This document shows, one piece after another, positions 1-11,373 of a stretch of DNA of 64,000 bases. Position 1 is the first letter of the stretch, and the number at the start of each line of letters is the position of its first letter. Under the pieces are notes generated by a model. It was given only the letters and a program-made list of their open reading frames with translations. It made no database searches and was not told the DNA's origin. Position numbers and translations under genes: made by a program. The stretch is from positions 1-64,000 of the forward strand of contig JAQFVV010000453.1 in NCBI GenBank assembly GCA_028023455.1, read 5' to 3'. Source of the DNA: Epiperipatus broadwayi (lineage: Eukaryota > Onychophora > Udeonychophora > Euonychophora > Peripatidae).

Positions 1-3000
1 AAATAAATAGAATAAATCAAATAATATCAGATCTCAGGTTCATAAATTGTATTCTAACTGATTTTAAAATTACGGTAGTAAACTATGAAAAGGGAATTTT
101 ATGTCATAAATTCACTACGCAGTTACTAACAATAATAAATAATAATAATAATAACAATAGTATAGTATAATCTTATTACTTCCCGAATGCAATAAATAAT
201 TACGTACGTGGCAGTATTTTAATAGTCTGACAACAGAATACGTGTGGCAACATTAGCATATATTTTAATGTAATATGGTGGCAACCAACTTATGACCAAT
301 AAATGATATAATTATGATCCTTTAATTTTATCATACAAATAAATTTTCAAATTACTTATAACACTTTTATGTTTACCCTTTGTGCAAACAACTATATGTC
401 TGTTGCAATTATAAGTGTATTGCGATATCATGCATCCCGTGGAGAAATAACAACGAAGACACAAGCTTTAAAATAAATTTACAACAAAGTTTATTAATAA
501 CATAAACAAATAACAATATTTTATATTATGTACATGGATATCCTTACTCTCCTATCACAAAATTATTTTACTAGTTTATAAAATGAAATCAAACTTCTAC
601 TTATTTTTTCTAGTTAACTCTTATCTTTTAAAATGCCTAAGAAAATACAGTATTATTATTATTGGATTTCTGATTATAATTTAGCTTGTTACAAAATGTA
701 TTTATCATATAATTATTATTAACACTTTATATCCCTACTATTATTATTAAATTTATATTTTTTACAATTTTACATTCATAGTAAACATTCCACAAAAACA
801 ATAAAATTCTATTTTTTATGTTAGTTGCATGGAATCCCACTAATTCAAACATTCTTCTACATTCGGTATTCGGTTTGATTATTCATTATCCGATGTTTAT
901 TAATCTAATATATTCATTCAAGCCTTACTTCGGATGGTAATTACAATTATTAGCACACCATGCACAAATATATGTCTATTACACATTATTGAATTATTTC
1001 TTATTAAATATGCAATATTTAATTTTCTAAAAAAAAAATATTATTTAACACATTTCAAATTTTATTATCACTTAAAACTTTGTTTATATTTTATTTTTTA
1101 TTTTTTTTTTTAAAAAATCTTATATTCACTTCCGAATTACTTTTAAACTGTATCATATGATTCTTTCTCTCTTTATGCTATTTTGTACTTTCACTTTTAA
1201 AGTTACACAATTCTAATCCATTCCAGTAAATAAAATATTCTTACATAGACGAAAACGTATCTTCATTTCTATTTTATTCATTATTTCTGTGAAAATATCT
1301 TTCTGATGATGCAGATTCACGAGAACAAGGATAGCGAAAATAGATGCACAGGATCAAAATATAACTAGAATATTATCCGTCATAAACCTTGACAATAATG
1401 GCACAGTGAATTTAAAAAAAAACACTATAGAGGAGTGACCTTTATCTGTCTACCAACCTCTATTACAGGAGTGATGCTAAAGCTATTTCTTCAGCTTTAT
1501 ATGACATCAAAAAGTTTAAAAATACGCAAAAAAAACACTGTCCAAAATATATGTTTCAGTGATAGGGCTTAGTTAGCTATACTGAAATCACACAAACTAA
1601 CTATGATCCAAATACTTTATTTTTCTTATTTCTTAACAAAACATCTTCTTGGTTTCCTCTACACTAGTACTACCAAGTCACTATCCGATCTTATTTCTCT
1701 AGATTTTTCTATACAGTACATCGACAAATTCCTATCTGCATTTCTAACAATAATAAAATTCATTTATTTCAAAACTATACCGCTGTTCTTTAAGAAAATC
1801 TCTTTACTACTTTTCTCGTATATTTATCATATACAAACTATTTTTATATTTGAATACTTTACAACATGAAAGTTCAAAAGAATCACACAATTGTTCTGTT
1901 ATATCATATTATTAATTGTACCTTAAATAACTTGTTGCTTGCATATTTAAAATTACTCCTATCTCATAGCATGTTTTAATGTTGTATAAAATATGTACAT
2001 AGAATTTAAACTTTCACACATCATTCTTAATCAATCGATGATCTAAAAAAAAAACATTATGCATTATAAATAAATATCCAAATTACCAAAACGATCTTTA
2101 TCTTCTCGATCGTGTTCTGTAGGCTTCACCATCCCATTAATTCTTGTAGATATTAAACTTCCATACATACACTTTATTTTTTAAAACAATATTTTTACCA
2201 TTCCATTAAGCTATTATATTTAAATCTCATTATTATTAAATTTATGTTTATATGTTTTCCCTAATCTCATCTAGCATTTTATTTTTTTAAATATAATCAG
2301 TAAAAATATTTAAAATTATATTTACGGTACTTCTTTATCGAACTTGCTTGAAAATTGTTCATATTAAAGCTAAAAAAAAATATTTTATTTCTTCTTCAGT
2401 CACTTAATGTTCTATTTTAAAGTAAAACAATTACTACTCTGTTTAATAAATATTCGTATACGACAATCCTTGGTTTTCATAACATTGAACACAATTATTA
2501 ATTCTGATATTCTTTTCTAATATTGTCTGCTAGTCTTTTCCCGCGCGACTGTTCCCAATGCATCCTTTAGGTACTTTATGTAAATCTTCAGTAAATTTTT
2601 CTGTTTTCCTGGATCCATTTTCATTAAGTAATTTAATTTTATATTTTTCAGATCAAGCATTTCCTCCATTGAATACTTTATAATATTTTAAACTCTTCTT
2701 ATTAGATAAAGTTTTTCGGTTCCTTTCCATAAAATACATAATAGCACTTTCATATTATTCCATAACTTTTCTTTATTTCACAATTCTTGTATTATAATTT
2801 TAATAATGTTTTCCTTTAAAAGATAAACATTCTTTCTTCATCATTATTTTCTTTATAATAAAACGCATATTAAATTTTTCCATAGAGAAGAATAAATAAC
2901 TTTAAATTAGCCTTGTAAAATTGGTGCGTCAGAATTTTTTTCTGACGGCAAGTAACTTCTCTTTTAGATTTTCATATAGCGTCCCAATTATATTTCTCTG

Positions 3001-4178
3001 AGTTCTAATACTAAGTTTCTGGTTGAGCATAAATAAAGCTGTATTAAGACAATTTCCAAATATTTTTCTTTCAGCAATATTTTTAGGTAATTTTCCTTGT
3101 ACTTCCATCTCTACTGTAGGTTTTTTTGGTTAAACTTGAATAAATTCCCTGGTAAGATAACTTTTAAAATTAGCAATCCATGTCGATACAGTCAAAATAT
3201 ATTATATGTTATAGAAGAACTTTTAAAATAAATACCAAATTTTAAATTTATATCACTTTTCAGCTACGGTGTTATCAGCTACAAAAAAATATGTTACTTT
3301 CACTTTCACTTACACATTACTTCTCCCCCCGCTTCGTATAATTCTTATATTTTGTCTGCTAATTTACCTCCGTTGATTGGTTAATGACTTCTTTAGCGCG
3401 AACAAATTTACACATTTTGTTATATAACAGATTAGACTTTTAAAATAAAGAATTGATGACGTCATGTCTCAAAATATTATTCAGACTAGTATTTTTAAAT
3501 TCAATTATAGTTTTATAAAATTATTTAAACTTTTAAAACAATTATTAAAACAATATTTAATATTTTAACTTTTACTTTAATGATCGATGGCAATTATATT
3601 TAGTTTCAAATTCACAAACTTTATTATTATTTTAACAAGCGTGTGTGTGAAGATATATAATATACAGTCACGTGTTTACTAACTTTATCAAATAATTTTT
3701 TATTTACGTCTCGGTCTAAATTACCAAAACTGATATTCTTTATAAAATTTGGAAAATAATTTTAAAATGTTGAACCAAATATAATTCTCACCATCCTAAC
3801 GTTTATTAATAAAATATACTCTATTAATTTTGATTATTAAATACAATTATAACACTACATATAGCATTTATTTAATTTATTAGTTTTAAAATATTATATT
3901 CAAATTATTATTATACTTTTAAACTATTTATAGCTGTGTTATTTTATATGGCCAGCTTTTACAACCATAAGCAAGGATGTAATTAAGCTTTATTTAACTG
4001 TTTTCTTTTAAATTAATTTATTACATTTTTATATACCAAGTATTTTCAGCCTTAAATTGTACTATAAAATGTAATTATCCTATTATTATTTATATATCAT
4101 ACAAGCATAACTTAAAATCTAAAATTTTTTTTAGTAATTGACCTTTCTACCTTACCATGACCTACAGACAAGGGCACA
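1..4178. other. AT-rich sequence without recognisable gene
   Basis: I read both strands and found only short open frames of low-complexity, Phe/Ile/Leu-rich composition, for example 1603-1869. None has a recognisable motif. The stretch holds many A and T homopolymers and short TAA/TTA runs. Two small GC-richer spots stand out: an E2F-like TTTTCCCGCGCG at 2536-2547 and an inverted CCAAT box at 3374-3382 followed by a GCGCG island near 3396. Confidence 0.6.
2536..2547. promoter_or_regulatory. E2F-like motif (weak)
   Basis: TTTTCCCGCGCG fits the E2F consensus TTTSSCGC and is one of very few CpG-containing GC-rich words in the first 4 kb. No transcript start or exon can be linked to it, so a chance match is quite possible. 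Confidence 0.15.
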
Positions 4179-4212
<34 letters not shown>

Positions 4213-4214
4213 AT
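4179..4214. repeat. (AT)n(GT)n microsatellite
   Basis: An AT run passes directly into a GT run. It abuts the left end of the PLE-B fold-back. Confidence 0.9.
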
Positions 4215-4378
4215 TGAATGGTCTTTAGAAAAAAATAATTTTATTTAAATATTCCACATACTCTCAACTGTTAGTAATTGCACATCAAACAGGTTGGTAT
4301 ATGCACAATGTTTCAAGAGGTATTATTCTCCCATCTTCTTCAAGTGTTGTTGGCCTGACCAGTGACAGTACTAGCATG

Positions 4379-4460
4379 GAATTCGAACCTAGGTTCTTAG
4401 ATTTTTGATTATTGAATTTTAAGGTAACACTCTAACCAACTGGGCCATTCTGCCAAAGAT
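4379..4460 (-). repeat. tRNA-like segment in PLE-B left arm
   Basis: On the minus strand, TGGCCCAGTTGG (4436-4447) matches the pol III A box and GGTTCGAATTCC (about 4379-4389) matches a B box with one inserted base. A CTTAAAA stretch between them resembles the anticodon loop of tRNA-Leu(UAA), followed by a long variable region. It cannot be a working tRNA because acceptor pairing is poor. It is best read as a tRNA-derived internal promoter or SINE head inside the element. Confidence 0.55.
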
Positions 4461-4644
4461 AGCAGTCAGTAGAAATTTCATATACTTATCTATGAGGTTC
4501 CTCATGATTTCTCCACTTTTTCTTAAGATCAAAATTGATTAATGTTTTTCATACATTATGCATAGTGTCACTAGCTTGGCTTATGGGATTTTTTGCCATT
4601 GTCATGTGAGCATCTTTTTTAAATTTTCTTCCTTGTACCTTTTC

Positions 4645-4896
4645 TTCTCTGGAAGAACATATATTGGTGAGACTAGTCATCCCATTGAAAAGTTCTTGCA
4701 AGAACACAAACTGTTGATTAGAAGAGAGAAAACAGATGTGTCTAAGGTAGCAGATCATGTATGTGCCAATGAACATATGTTCAATTGGGAAAATACAAAA
4801 ATATTGGATAGAGAAGAAAAGGTACAAAGAAGAAAATTTAAAGAAGCTGCTCACATGACAATGGCAAAAAATCCCATAAGCCAACACCATACATAA
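4645..4896 (+). pseudogene. Penelope-like element GIY-YIG endonuclease fragment (family PLE-B)
   Basis: The translation begins with TYIGETSHPIEKFLQEHK and continues with blocks reading VADHV..NEHMFNWENTKIL and RKFKEAAHM. YIGET, the basic helix after it, the His-containing middle block and the WENTKIL..E block occur in that order in the GIY-YIG nuclease at the C terminus of Penelope-like reverse transcriptases, which nicks target DNA for priming. The start is artificial: the upstream GIY strand is replaced by the inverted arm. The frame ends at a stop just after MAKNPISQ. No RT domain is attached, so this is a non-functional fragment. The final third of the same coding region is mirrored on the minus strand at about 4549-4655. 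Confidence 0.8.
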
Positions 4897-4990
4897 TGTA
4901 TGGAAACCACTAATCAACTTTGCTCTTAGGAAAAAGTGGAGAAATCAGGAGAAACCTCATAGATAAATATATGAAATTTCTACTGACTGT

Positions 4991-5085
4991 TGCCTTTGGT
5001 AAGATGGCTCAGTTGGTTAGAATGTTATCTTAAAATACAATAATCAAGAATCTAAGGACCCAGATTCGAAACCCATGCTAGTACT
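4991..5085 (+). repeat. tRNA-like segment in PLE-B right arm
   Basis: This is the mirror copy of the segment at 4379-4460. The A box TGGCTCAGTTGG is at 5005-5016 and the B box GATTCGAAACC at 5063-5073, both on the strand of the endonuclease relic and upstream of the hammerhead-like motif. The spacing is longer than in a normal tRNA, consistent with a leucine-type long variable arm or an inserted AT-rich stretch. Confidence 0.55.
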
Positions 5086-5104
5086 GTTACTGGTCAGGCC
5101 AGTA

Positions 5105-5150
5105 CCACCTGAAGAAGAGGGGAGAATAATACCTCTTGAAATGTTGTGCA
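5105..5150 (+). ncRNA. Hammerhead ribozyme-like motif, H3 type (decayed)
   Basis: CUGAAGA (5109-5115) fits the CUGANGA core, since position 7 is variable. Stem II can pair AGAGG (5116-5120) with CCUCU (5132-5136), leaving one unpaired U. GAAA is at 5138-5141. Stem III is minimal (AUGU) and stem I pairs CAC with GUG. The weak stem III and extra U suggest a relic. The related copy at 28114 carries ACGU, a perfect palindrome. Confidence 0.45.
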
Positions 5151-5278
5151 TATACTAACCTGTTTGATGTGCTATTATTAACAGTTGATGGTATTTGGAA
5201 TATTTAAATAAAGTTAAATTTTTTTAAAGACATTCAATACACATATTAGATGATGGAAATAGTCCAATACAAAAATAC

Positions 5279-5620
5279 AATCTCCATACAATAGTACTAC
5301 AAAGTGCAAGCCTTCAGAATCAATGGATGCAGGAAGTTTTGTGCATACACTCCCTAGCCTTGAATTTGTGAGCATGCAGCTAGATCTTAGAATCTAATGC
5401 AACTCTCCAGAAGTCAAACGCTAGAAAACTAATCTGGGAATATTGGATGAATAGGCGCTAGATAGGTATTTTATACACAAACCTTCCTGCATCCATTGAT
5501 TATGAAGGCTTGCATTTCATAATCAATACTATATGGAAAGTTTGATATTGTTATTAACAGCCTTTGTAAGCAAATGAAATGGTGATCATGTGATGTTTTG
5601 ATGGTTTTAATATATTTCAT
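5279..5620. repeat. PLE-A terminal-repeat relic (H2 type), fold-back
   Basis: Words shared with the H2 copies at 21.0, 41.5-42.4 and 58.5 kb appear in both orientations: the ATGGATGCAGGAAG block near 5321 and GCATCCATTGATTA near 5490. A hammerhead relic, GAAAACTAATCTGGGA, lies near 5424. It abuts the PLE-B fold-back. The short open frame here has no recognisable product. Confidence 0.6.
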
Positions 5621-5699
5621 CTTCGATCTGCCATGAAATAAATGCTCACTTGAACACAAAGGTATAGAAATCATTCTTGACTTCATATATGAATACAAA

Positions 5700-6685
5700 A
5701 TGAATACTCAATCCTTAACCATTAATATTTCATTATTTGTTCTTACTTCAAACATTTCAATTTACCTATGATATATATATGATTAGGCAATTTGAACTTT
5801 TACAATAAGAAAAAAAAAGTTCATCTTTTAATATGAATCTGTACAGGAATCATACAGACAAACATGCGTTCAATTGTTGTTTGATTATCCTTCAAAATTG
5901 TACATATTTTTTTCTTTTCTTCTAAGACTAAAATCTTTTCTTTATAAATTTTTAAGTCATTAAATATAAAGCAATTTAACTGATGATTTTCAAATGATAT
6001 AGTTTTTATCTTTTTTTATATATTCATTAGACGATTATAGAAAATTTATCTTTCTCCTCTTCCTTCTTCTTAATTAATGCCTTATATAATTTTTAAATAA
6101 TCTAACAAGAAAAAAAAACACTTATCTTTCTAACTAAATGTGCTTGAAACTTTTTTTTTCTTATTATTTAAGCTGTTAATAAAAAGTCACTATATTGAAT
6201 TAAAAAAAAAGGTTTGAGATATAATTTTTGCAATAATTTCAGTTTTAATAATATTAGAGCAAAATGTTATTTGTTGCCAGATAATGGAAATACTAAGGAA
6301 AAAAAAAATTCGCTAAGAAAAATGGTGTTTACAATTAAAAAATGAAGAAATTTATTTTTCCAATATTCAGAAGAATTATTGTTTTATTGTTTGTTCCCAA
6401 TTTCTAATTTATGATAACAAATTTTTAAATAACAGTTTTATTAATAATTTCATTATATTTTTCATAAAATTCTGATTCAAAGCACATATAATACTTCTTC
6501 CCTGAGATAATTCATGCCTTCAGTCCTTATGAAAACAGGAATATGAAAATACCTCATTTTACTTGTACTTCAGAAGTTAAAAAATTTCAAGATGTCTATA
6601 AGAAAAATGTTTTCTCCCCTAATAAAAGATAAAAAAACAAAAACAAACCATAATTATTGTAAATTAAGCATTATGAAATTACCTT
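5700..6685. other. Unrecognised AT-rich sequence
   Basis: Homopolymers and AT-rich unique-looking sequence. No coding potential or repeat partner was seen within the window. Confidence 0.5.
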
Positions 6686-6915
6686 TAATTCTAAAGCACT
6701 CATTGATTATGAGTTTTGATGTAAAGTTATAAATAATAAACATAATCTAAATAATAGTACTGATGTAGGTTTCAGCAAAACGCTGCCAGAATCATAGTGC
6801 TGAATCTATAATTTTGGCAGGTTTTGCTGAAAACTGGTTCATTACAATTAATTAGTTTATGTTTATTATTTATATCTTTTCATCTGAACTCGAGTCAATG
6901 AGTGCTTTAGAATTA
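6686..6915. repeat. Hairpin (fold-back) element, about 230 bp
   Basis: Arms 6686-6787 and 6815-6915 are inverted copies. The outer parts share a CTAAAGCACTCATTGA word and the inner parts pair TTTCAGCAAAACGCTGCCA with TGGCAGGTTTTGCTGAAA. The whole could be a MITE or a decayed HHR-type fold-back: CTGATG occurs at the start of the inner arm but the core is not complete. No target duplication was found. Confidence 0.6.
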
Positions 6916-7694
6916 CATATTTTCATGAAGAGAATTAATACATTATTATCTTTAACAAATTCTAATAAATAAAACAAAAATAAAATTCAATCAGTATGGC
7001 ATTGTTTAAAAAATGAGAGAGGAAGGAATAAAATGACCAATTGATATTAATTACCACTGCAAATACAACAAAGAAATAGAAATTATATAATTTGAAATTC
7101 CAAAAAGATCATTATGGTAATATACACATGTGTGTACACAATGATATTGTGGTATTTATATATATATATACATCATGCAAGTCCTTCTGTTAAAATTTAT
7201 AAAATATGTAAAGACCTGAAAAATAAAGACGCACTTCATATTGGGGTTCTAATTTTCCCATTACTCACTTAAAACTATTTTGATTTTAGACTTTTGGTAA
7301 ACCAATCATTTTAAGAATAATATATGAATACTAAACAATTATTACAAATATAGAAAACATGACAATATAATAACATTCATTAAAATGACAAAAACAGTTT
7401 ATAAATTTAGAACCTGTAAGGATTTCATACTTTAAGACACAATCAAAGATTTTTAAGAAAGAAAAATATTCAGGTATATACAATTCCGTTTTTTTTTTTT
7501 ATAATTTCAGGATTCAGAACTAAATATATTTTTATTTTTTATTAAAAAGTTAAAAAATTCTAAGCTACATATTTATAGAAAACATTGCATTTATATTCTA
7601 TCTCTATCATGTATAAATCTTGCAGACGAGCATATCTGTTCATACTACCTGATATATAAATGCAAACTATTAAATATATTGAATTTTTATATTG

Positions 7695-8310
7695 GACTAT
7701 TTCCATCATCTAATATGTGTGTTGAATGTCTTTAGAAAAAAATAATTTTTATTTAAATATTCCAAATACATTCAACTGTTAGTAATATCACAGCAAACAT
7801 GTTAGTATATGCATTAACTGTTAGTAATATCACAGCAAACAAGTTAGTATATGCACCAACTGTTAGTAATATCACAGCAAACAGGTTAGTATATGCACTA
7901 ACTGTTAGCACAATGTTTCAAGAGGTATTATTTCTCCCTATTCTTCAGGTGTTTCTGGCCTGACCAGTGACAGTATTAGCATGGGATTCAAATCTGGGCC
8001 CTTAGATTATTGATTATTGAATTTTAAGGTAACACTCTAACCAATTGAGTGTTACCTTAAAATTCAATAATCAAGAATCTAAGGACCCAAGTTTGAATCC
8101 CATGCTAGTACTGTCACTGTTCAGGCTAGCAACACCCAAAGAAGAGGGGAGACTATTACCTCTCAAAACATTGTAAAATATACTAACCTGTTTGATGTGC
8201 TATAACTAACAGTTGAATGTAGTGGAATATTTAAATAAAAATTAAATTTTTCTAAAGACATTCAACACACATATTAGATGATGGAAATAGTCCAATATAA
8301 AAATATAACT
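7695..8310. repeat. PLE-B fold-back (H3 type), second copy
   Basis: The left arm, from GGACTATTTCCATCATCTAA, and the right arm, ending in the reverse complement of that word, flank a centre near 8042 where TAAGGTAACACTC meets GAGTGTTACCTTA. Both arms carry the tRNA-like segment and the hammerhead-like segment. The right-arm core is damaged (CCAAAGA near 8136). The left arm is longer because of a three-copy internal minisatellite. There is no endonuclease sequence in this copy. Confidence 0.7.
7774..7909. repeat. 42-bp minisatellite inside PLE-B left arm
   Basis: Three tandem copies of a unit beginning AACTGTTAGTAATATCACAG start at 7774, 7815 and 7858, with a partial fourth at 7900. The mirror arm has only one copy, so the expansion happened after the inverted structure formed. 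Confidence 0.85.
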
Positions 8311-8314
8311 AGAA

Positions 8315-8990
8315 CACCATCATTACAAACCTTCATGAAAATATTAAATATATTATTTCATACCTTAAACATTGTTAGTAATAAAAAGTAATACATTCCA
8401 AATGTTCTGGTTACCAATTGGCATAAATAATCAGAATGCGAAAACTATTAAATAATATAAAAGCAAAGCATCAGAGAAAAATAAGTTGTACAATATAATG
8501 TTCAGGGTATTAATGATTCAGTTTCCACTTGTGATAGTAGCTAAAACAAATCAGCATTTTTGATCTACTCCAATGCAGAAGAATAAAAATAGTAATACTT
8601 TTTACTACCCATACTACCTGTCACCATGTGAAAATCACTATGTGAGGTCAAATCCACCTAAAACATAAATCAAAAGATTACTAAAGATTGATAACTTACA
8701 AATAATATTCCATTTAAGAAGAAATTGTAATGTTGCAAAACAACAAACAAATAAATAAAAATGTAGATATAAACTTATCCATTAGAACTATTTATAATTC
8801 ATATCCTCATCAGATGATGAAGTAGAAGAATCTGCATTTGAATGCCTTTGGAGCAAACATTAATTCACACTAGTTGTAATAATGTTGAACAAAGTGACAT
8901 TTAGAGTAAAGTGGTACAGCAGAGTTAGAGTTACTTGTCACATTTTGAGCATGATAAAAAATAAAGCATTCTCTCTGAGAATTATTACAA
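8315..8990. other. Unrecognised sequence
   Basis: No gene or repeat was recognised. The right edge may include the 3' part of the adjacent piggyBac relic. Confidence 0.4.
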
Positions 8991-8999
8991 AGAGGTACT

Positions 9000-10140
9000 A
9001 ATTCACCTTTGAAACAGCCAAAGTGAGTTTTGTCAAGTTTTTTTAGATATATAACACAATGTTATAAAATGTTATGGTGATGGAGATCTAAATGTGTATG
9101 ATTTCCATATGATCACTGTTGCAGATGTAGAAATACATGGCTAGTTGGGCCAAATTTCTTCTTTATAATATTCATTGATTAACATATGAGACAAGGCTTA
9201 CTGAAATTCTAAATGGACTTTAGCTTCAAATAATTAGAAGACATATAAATGAGATGTAAAACACAAAAAGTAGGACCTACTGTGTTAGAACAATGGCAGA
9301 ATGATCACAAGGTTCACTTGGACTTTCTATTCCAACAATATTAGATTCACTTTTTATTGGCCAAATCGATGCCACCCATATCATAATCATACATTTTTAC
9401 TGCAGGTGAACATGCATGTGTTTGTTATGATCCATATTTATATTTCAGCTGATATCACATTTTTAGAAAGTGGATATGCATTTGAAATCATAGCGATTGG
9501 TTTCTCATCCATAGAAATTAGAATATGAAGGTCATTGTCTTTTTCAATGATAAACGGAGAGTCTCTTCTTTTCATTTTATGTTTTTATAAACTTCAGTGA
9601 TACTATCTGGAATATCATTTCCTGTTATATTTATTGTTCCATAGAGATATAATTTATTTGCATATAGTTTTTTGTCAGCTGTACCCTTGAAAAATATCTG
9701 TCGCAAAAAGTAATGTCATGCTGTTTTGCAAGATGTGGGAAATCTATTGATATCACAGCACGAACACCAAGACATTTGCATTTGATTCATTGCTTGTATA
9801 TAATTTCATATGGATTTACATTTGTGGCTATTATCAAATATCCACCACATGAAACTTTTTATGAGCCTTATTTTTAAATAATATTCAGTGTCACGGGTAG
9901 TTAAAAATGAAAGACTATTTCTCCCATGTGAAATATAAAATGTTCTTGTGCAAATAATATGCTGATTTAAAAATTAGACTCATAATAAGTTTATGCTCTA
10001 ATTTGGGCAGGTTCAATAAATATTGGTTTATTTAAAGAATTAGCACAAGCATAAGAGGATCACATATATTTTTAAAATATTTATTAATGGGAGAGGGTCC
10101 TTGTCAACTTTCTAACAGATATGTGAAGAAAAATTTATTC
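9000..10140 (-). pseudogene. piggyBac-type transposase relic
   Basis: In shifting frames on the minus strand there are CLGVRAVISIDFPHLAKQ and ITFCDRYFS near 9700-9770, corresponding to the piggyBac block that carries the second catalytic Asp. These are followed by KLYANKLYLYGTINITGND and MDEKPIAMISNAYPL, and then YDYDMGGIDLANKK at about 9351-9392, the family's conserved MGGVDxxD block. Multiple stops and frameshifts make it non-functional. The part from 9840 to 10140 is shared with the repeat at 22.84-23.10 kb and probably codes the upstream region, though I recognise it less well. A plus-strand relative lies at 24.05-24.89 kb. No terminal inverted repeats were identified. Confidence 0.6.
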
Positions 10141-10146
10141 TACAAT

Positions 10147-10169
10147 ATTATATATATATATATATATAT
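10147..10169. repeat. (TA)n microsatellite
   Basis: TA run directly at the left boundary of the H4 array. A shorter TA run borders the right end near 11527. Confidence 0.9.
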
Positions 10170-10269
10170 GATCAATAGACGGAGCTTTACCAAAACCTCT
10201 GGATAAGCATATTTTTGTTTACATAAATGTCAAAAGAGTCAGAATTCACTATCTCTTTCATTGGCTCCA

Positions 10270-10316
10270 CCTTCATATCAGCTGATTTCAAGCTAATTTT
10301 CTATCATCAGTGAAGG
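10270..10316 (-). ncRNA. Hammerhead ribozyme, H4 type (left arm, copy 1)
   Basis: On the minus strand, stem I pairs CCUUCA (plus 10311-10316) with UGAAGG (plus 10270-10275). The core CUGAUGA occupies plus 10304-10310, followed by GAA and the palindromic stem III AUCAGCUGAU (plus 10277-10286). Base 17 is A, which is allowed. A substitution weakens stem II relative to the right-arm copies. Confidence 0.65.
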
Positions 10317-10684
10317 GTAGGGCTAGAAACTAGATCTAAACACTAACTCCAAGTGTTTATGCAACAAGTTCCTATGAGTTTGAAAGCATGAATTTTTCAG
10401 ACATGTAATGTCTTCAAAACTCAGCCTAACAAGCCAGATAGCTACATGGGTTTGATATCAGTTCAGTTTCACCACATAGTCAAAGCCTCTGCAATATATA
10501 TCATTGCAAAAACCTTCAAAGGTACATTTATGAAAAACAAAAACTAAGTTATAAATCACGTAACTTGTTATCACTTGCATTTATGATCAATAGATGGAGC
10601 TTTACCAAAATCTCCAAACAAGAGTATTTTTGTTTACATAAACATCAAAAGAGTCAGAATTCACTATCTTTTTCATTGGCTCCA

Positions 10685-10731
10685 CCTTCAGATCAGCTGA
10701 TTTCAAGCTAATTTGCTATCACCAGTGAAGG
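10685..10731 (-). ncRNA. Hammerhead ribozyme relic, H4 type (left arm, copy 2)
   Basis: Same layout as the copy at 10270 but the core reads CUGGUGA (plus 10719-10725), changing the invariant A6. It is expected to be inactive. Stem I, GAA and stem III AUCAGCUGAU are preserved. Confidence 0.6.
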
Positions 10732-10911
10732 GTAGGGCTAGAAACTAGATCTAAACACCAACTCCAAGCATTTATGCAACAAGTTCTTATCTGGCTTGAT
10801 AGGCTGGGTTTTGAAGACATTATGTGTCCAAAAAATTCATGCTTACAAACTGATAGGAACTTGTTCCATAAATGCTTGGAGTTAGTGTTTAGATCTAGTT
10901 TCTAGCCCTAC

Positions 10912-10958
10912 CCTTCACTGATGATAGCAAATTAGCTTGAAATCAGCTGATCTGAAGG
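10912..10958 (+). ncRNA. Hammerhead ribozyme, complete core, H4 type (right arm, copy 1)
   Basis: Stem I: CCUUCA (10912-10917) pairs with UGAAGG (10953-10958) over 6 bp. Core: CUGAUGA (10918-10924). Stem II: AGC (10926-10928) pairs with GCU (10935-10937), flanked by U-U, so it is weak. GAA is at 10939-10941. Stem III: AUCAGCUGAU (10942-10951), a perfect 10-nt palindrome, which allows dimeric assembly. The cleavage base is C10952. All invariant positions are present, so this is a type I hammerhead by sequence. Activity is inferred, not shown. Confidence 0.75.
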
Positions 10959-11326
10959 TGGAGCCAATGAAAGAGATAGTGAATTCTGACTCTTTTGATG
11001 TTTATGTAAACAAAAATAAGCTTGTTCGGAGGTTTTGGTAAAGCTCCATCTATTGATCATAAATGCAAGCGATAGCAAGTTATGTGATTTATAACTTGGT
11101 TTTTGTTTTTTATAAATGTACCTTTGAAGGTTTTTGCAATAATATATATTGCAGAAGCTTTGACTATGTGGTGAAACTGAACTGATATCAGACCCATGTA
11201 GCTATCTGGCTTGTTAGACTGGGTTTTGAAGACATTACGTGTCTGAAAAATTTACGCTTGCAAACTGATAGGAACTTGTTGCATAAATGCTTGGAGTTAG
11301 TGTTTAGATCTAGTTTCTAGCCCTAC

Positions 11327-11373
11327 CCTTTACTGATGATAGCAAATTAGCTTGAAATCAGCTGATCTGAAGG
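11327..11373 (+). ncRNA. Hammerhead ribozyme, complete core, H4 type (right arm, copy 2)
   Basis: CCUUUA (11327-11332) pairs with UGAAGG (11368-11373) with one U-G wobble. The core CUGAUGA is at 11333-11339, GAA at 11354-11356, stem III AUCAGCUGAU at 11357-11366, and the cleavage base is C11367. It lies 415 bp after the copy at 10912, so a transcript through both would release a 415-nt monomer if the ribozymes are active. Confidence 0.75.

Larger units (their letters stand above)
4213..5278. repeat. PLE-B fold-back element (H3 type) with endonuclease loop
   Basis: The left arm (4213 to about 4652) and right arm (about 4810 to 5278) are diverged inverted copies of one unit. Reading right from the centre, the unit contains the C-terminal coding end of a GIY-YIG endonuclease, a tRNA-like segment with A and B boxes, a hammerhead-like segment (CUGAAGA, then GAAA) and an AT-rich tail ending near an AATAGTCC word. 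The single-copy loop (about 4653-4809) holds the YIG part of the endonuclease. This is a 5'-truncated Penelope-like element whose tail is present in both orientations. Inverted terminal pieces are typical of PLEs. A twin-priming-like origin is an inference. Confidence 0.75.

Noticed and set aside
4549-4917. 122-residue minus-strand frame next to the PLE-B endonuclease
   Set aside because: It is a chimera of the inverted C-terminal piece and the reverse complement of the endonuclease loop. Only the terminal EEKVQGRKFKK..MAKNPISQ part is real PLE coding sequence.
10307-10345. Plus-strand hammerhead at CAGTGAAGGGTAG...GAAACTAGATC
   Set aside because: The core does not fit CUGANGA and the stem III word is not palindromic. 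The real hammerhead of this unit is on the opposite strand.
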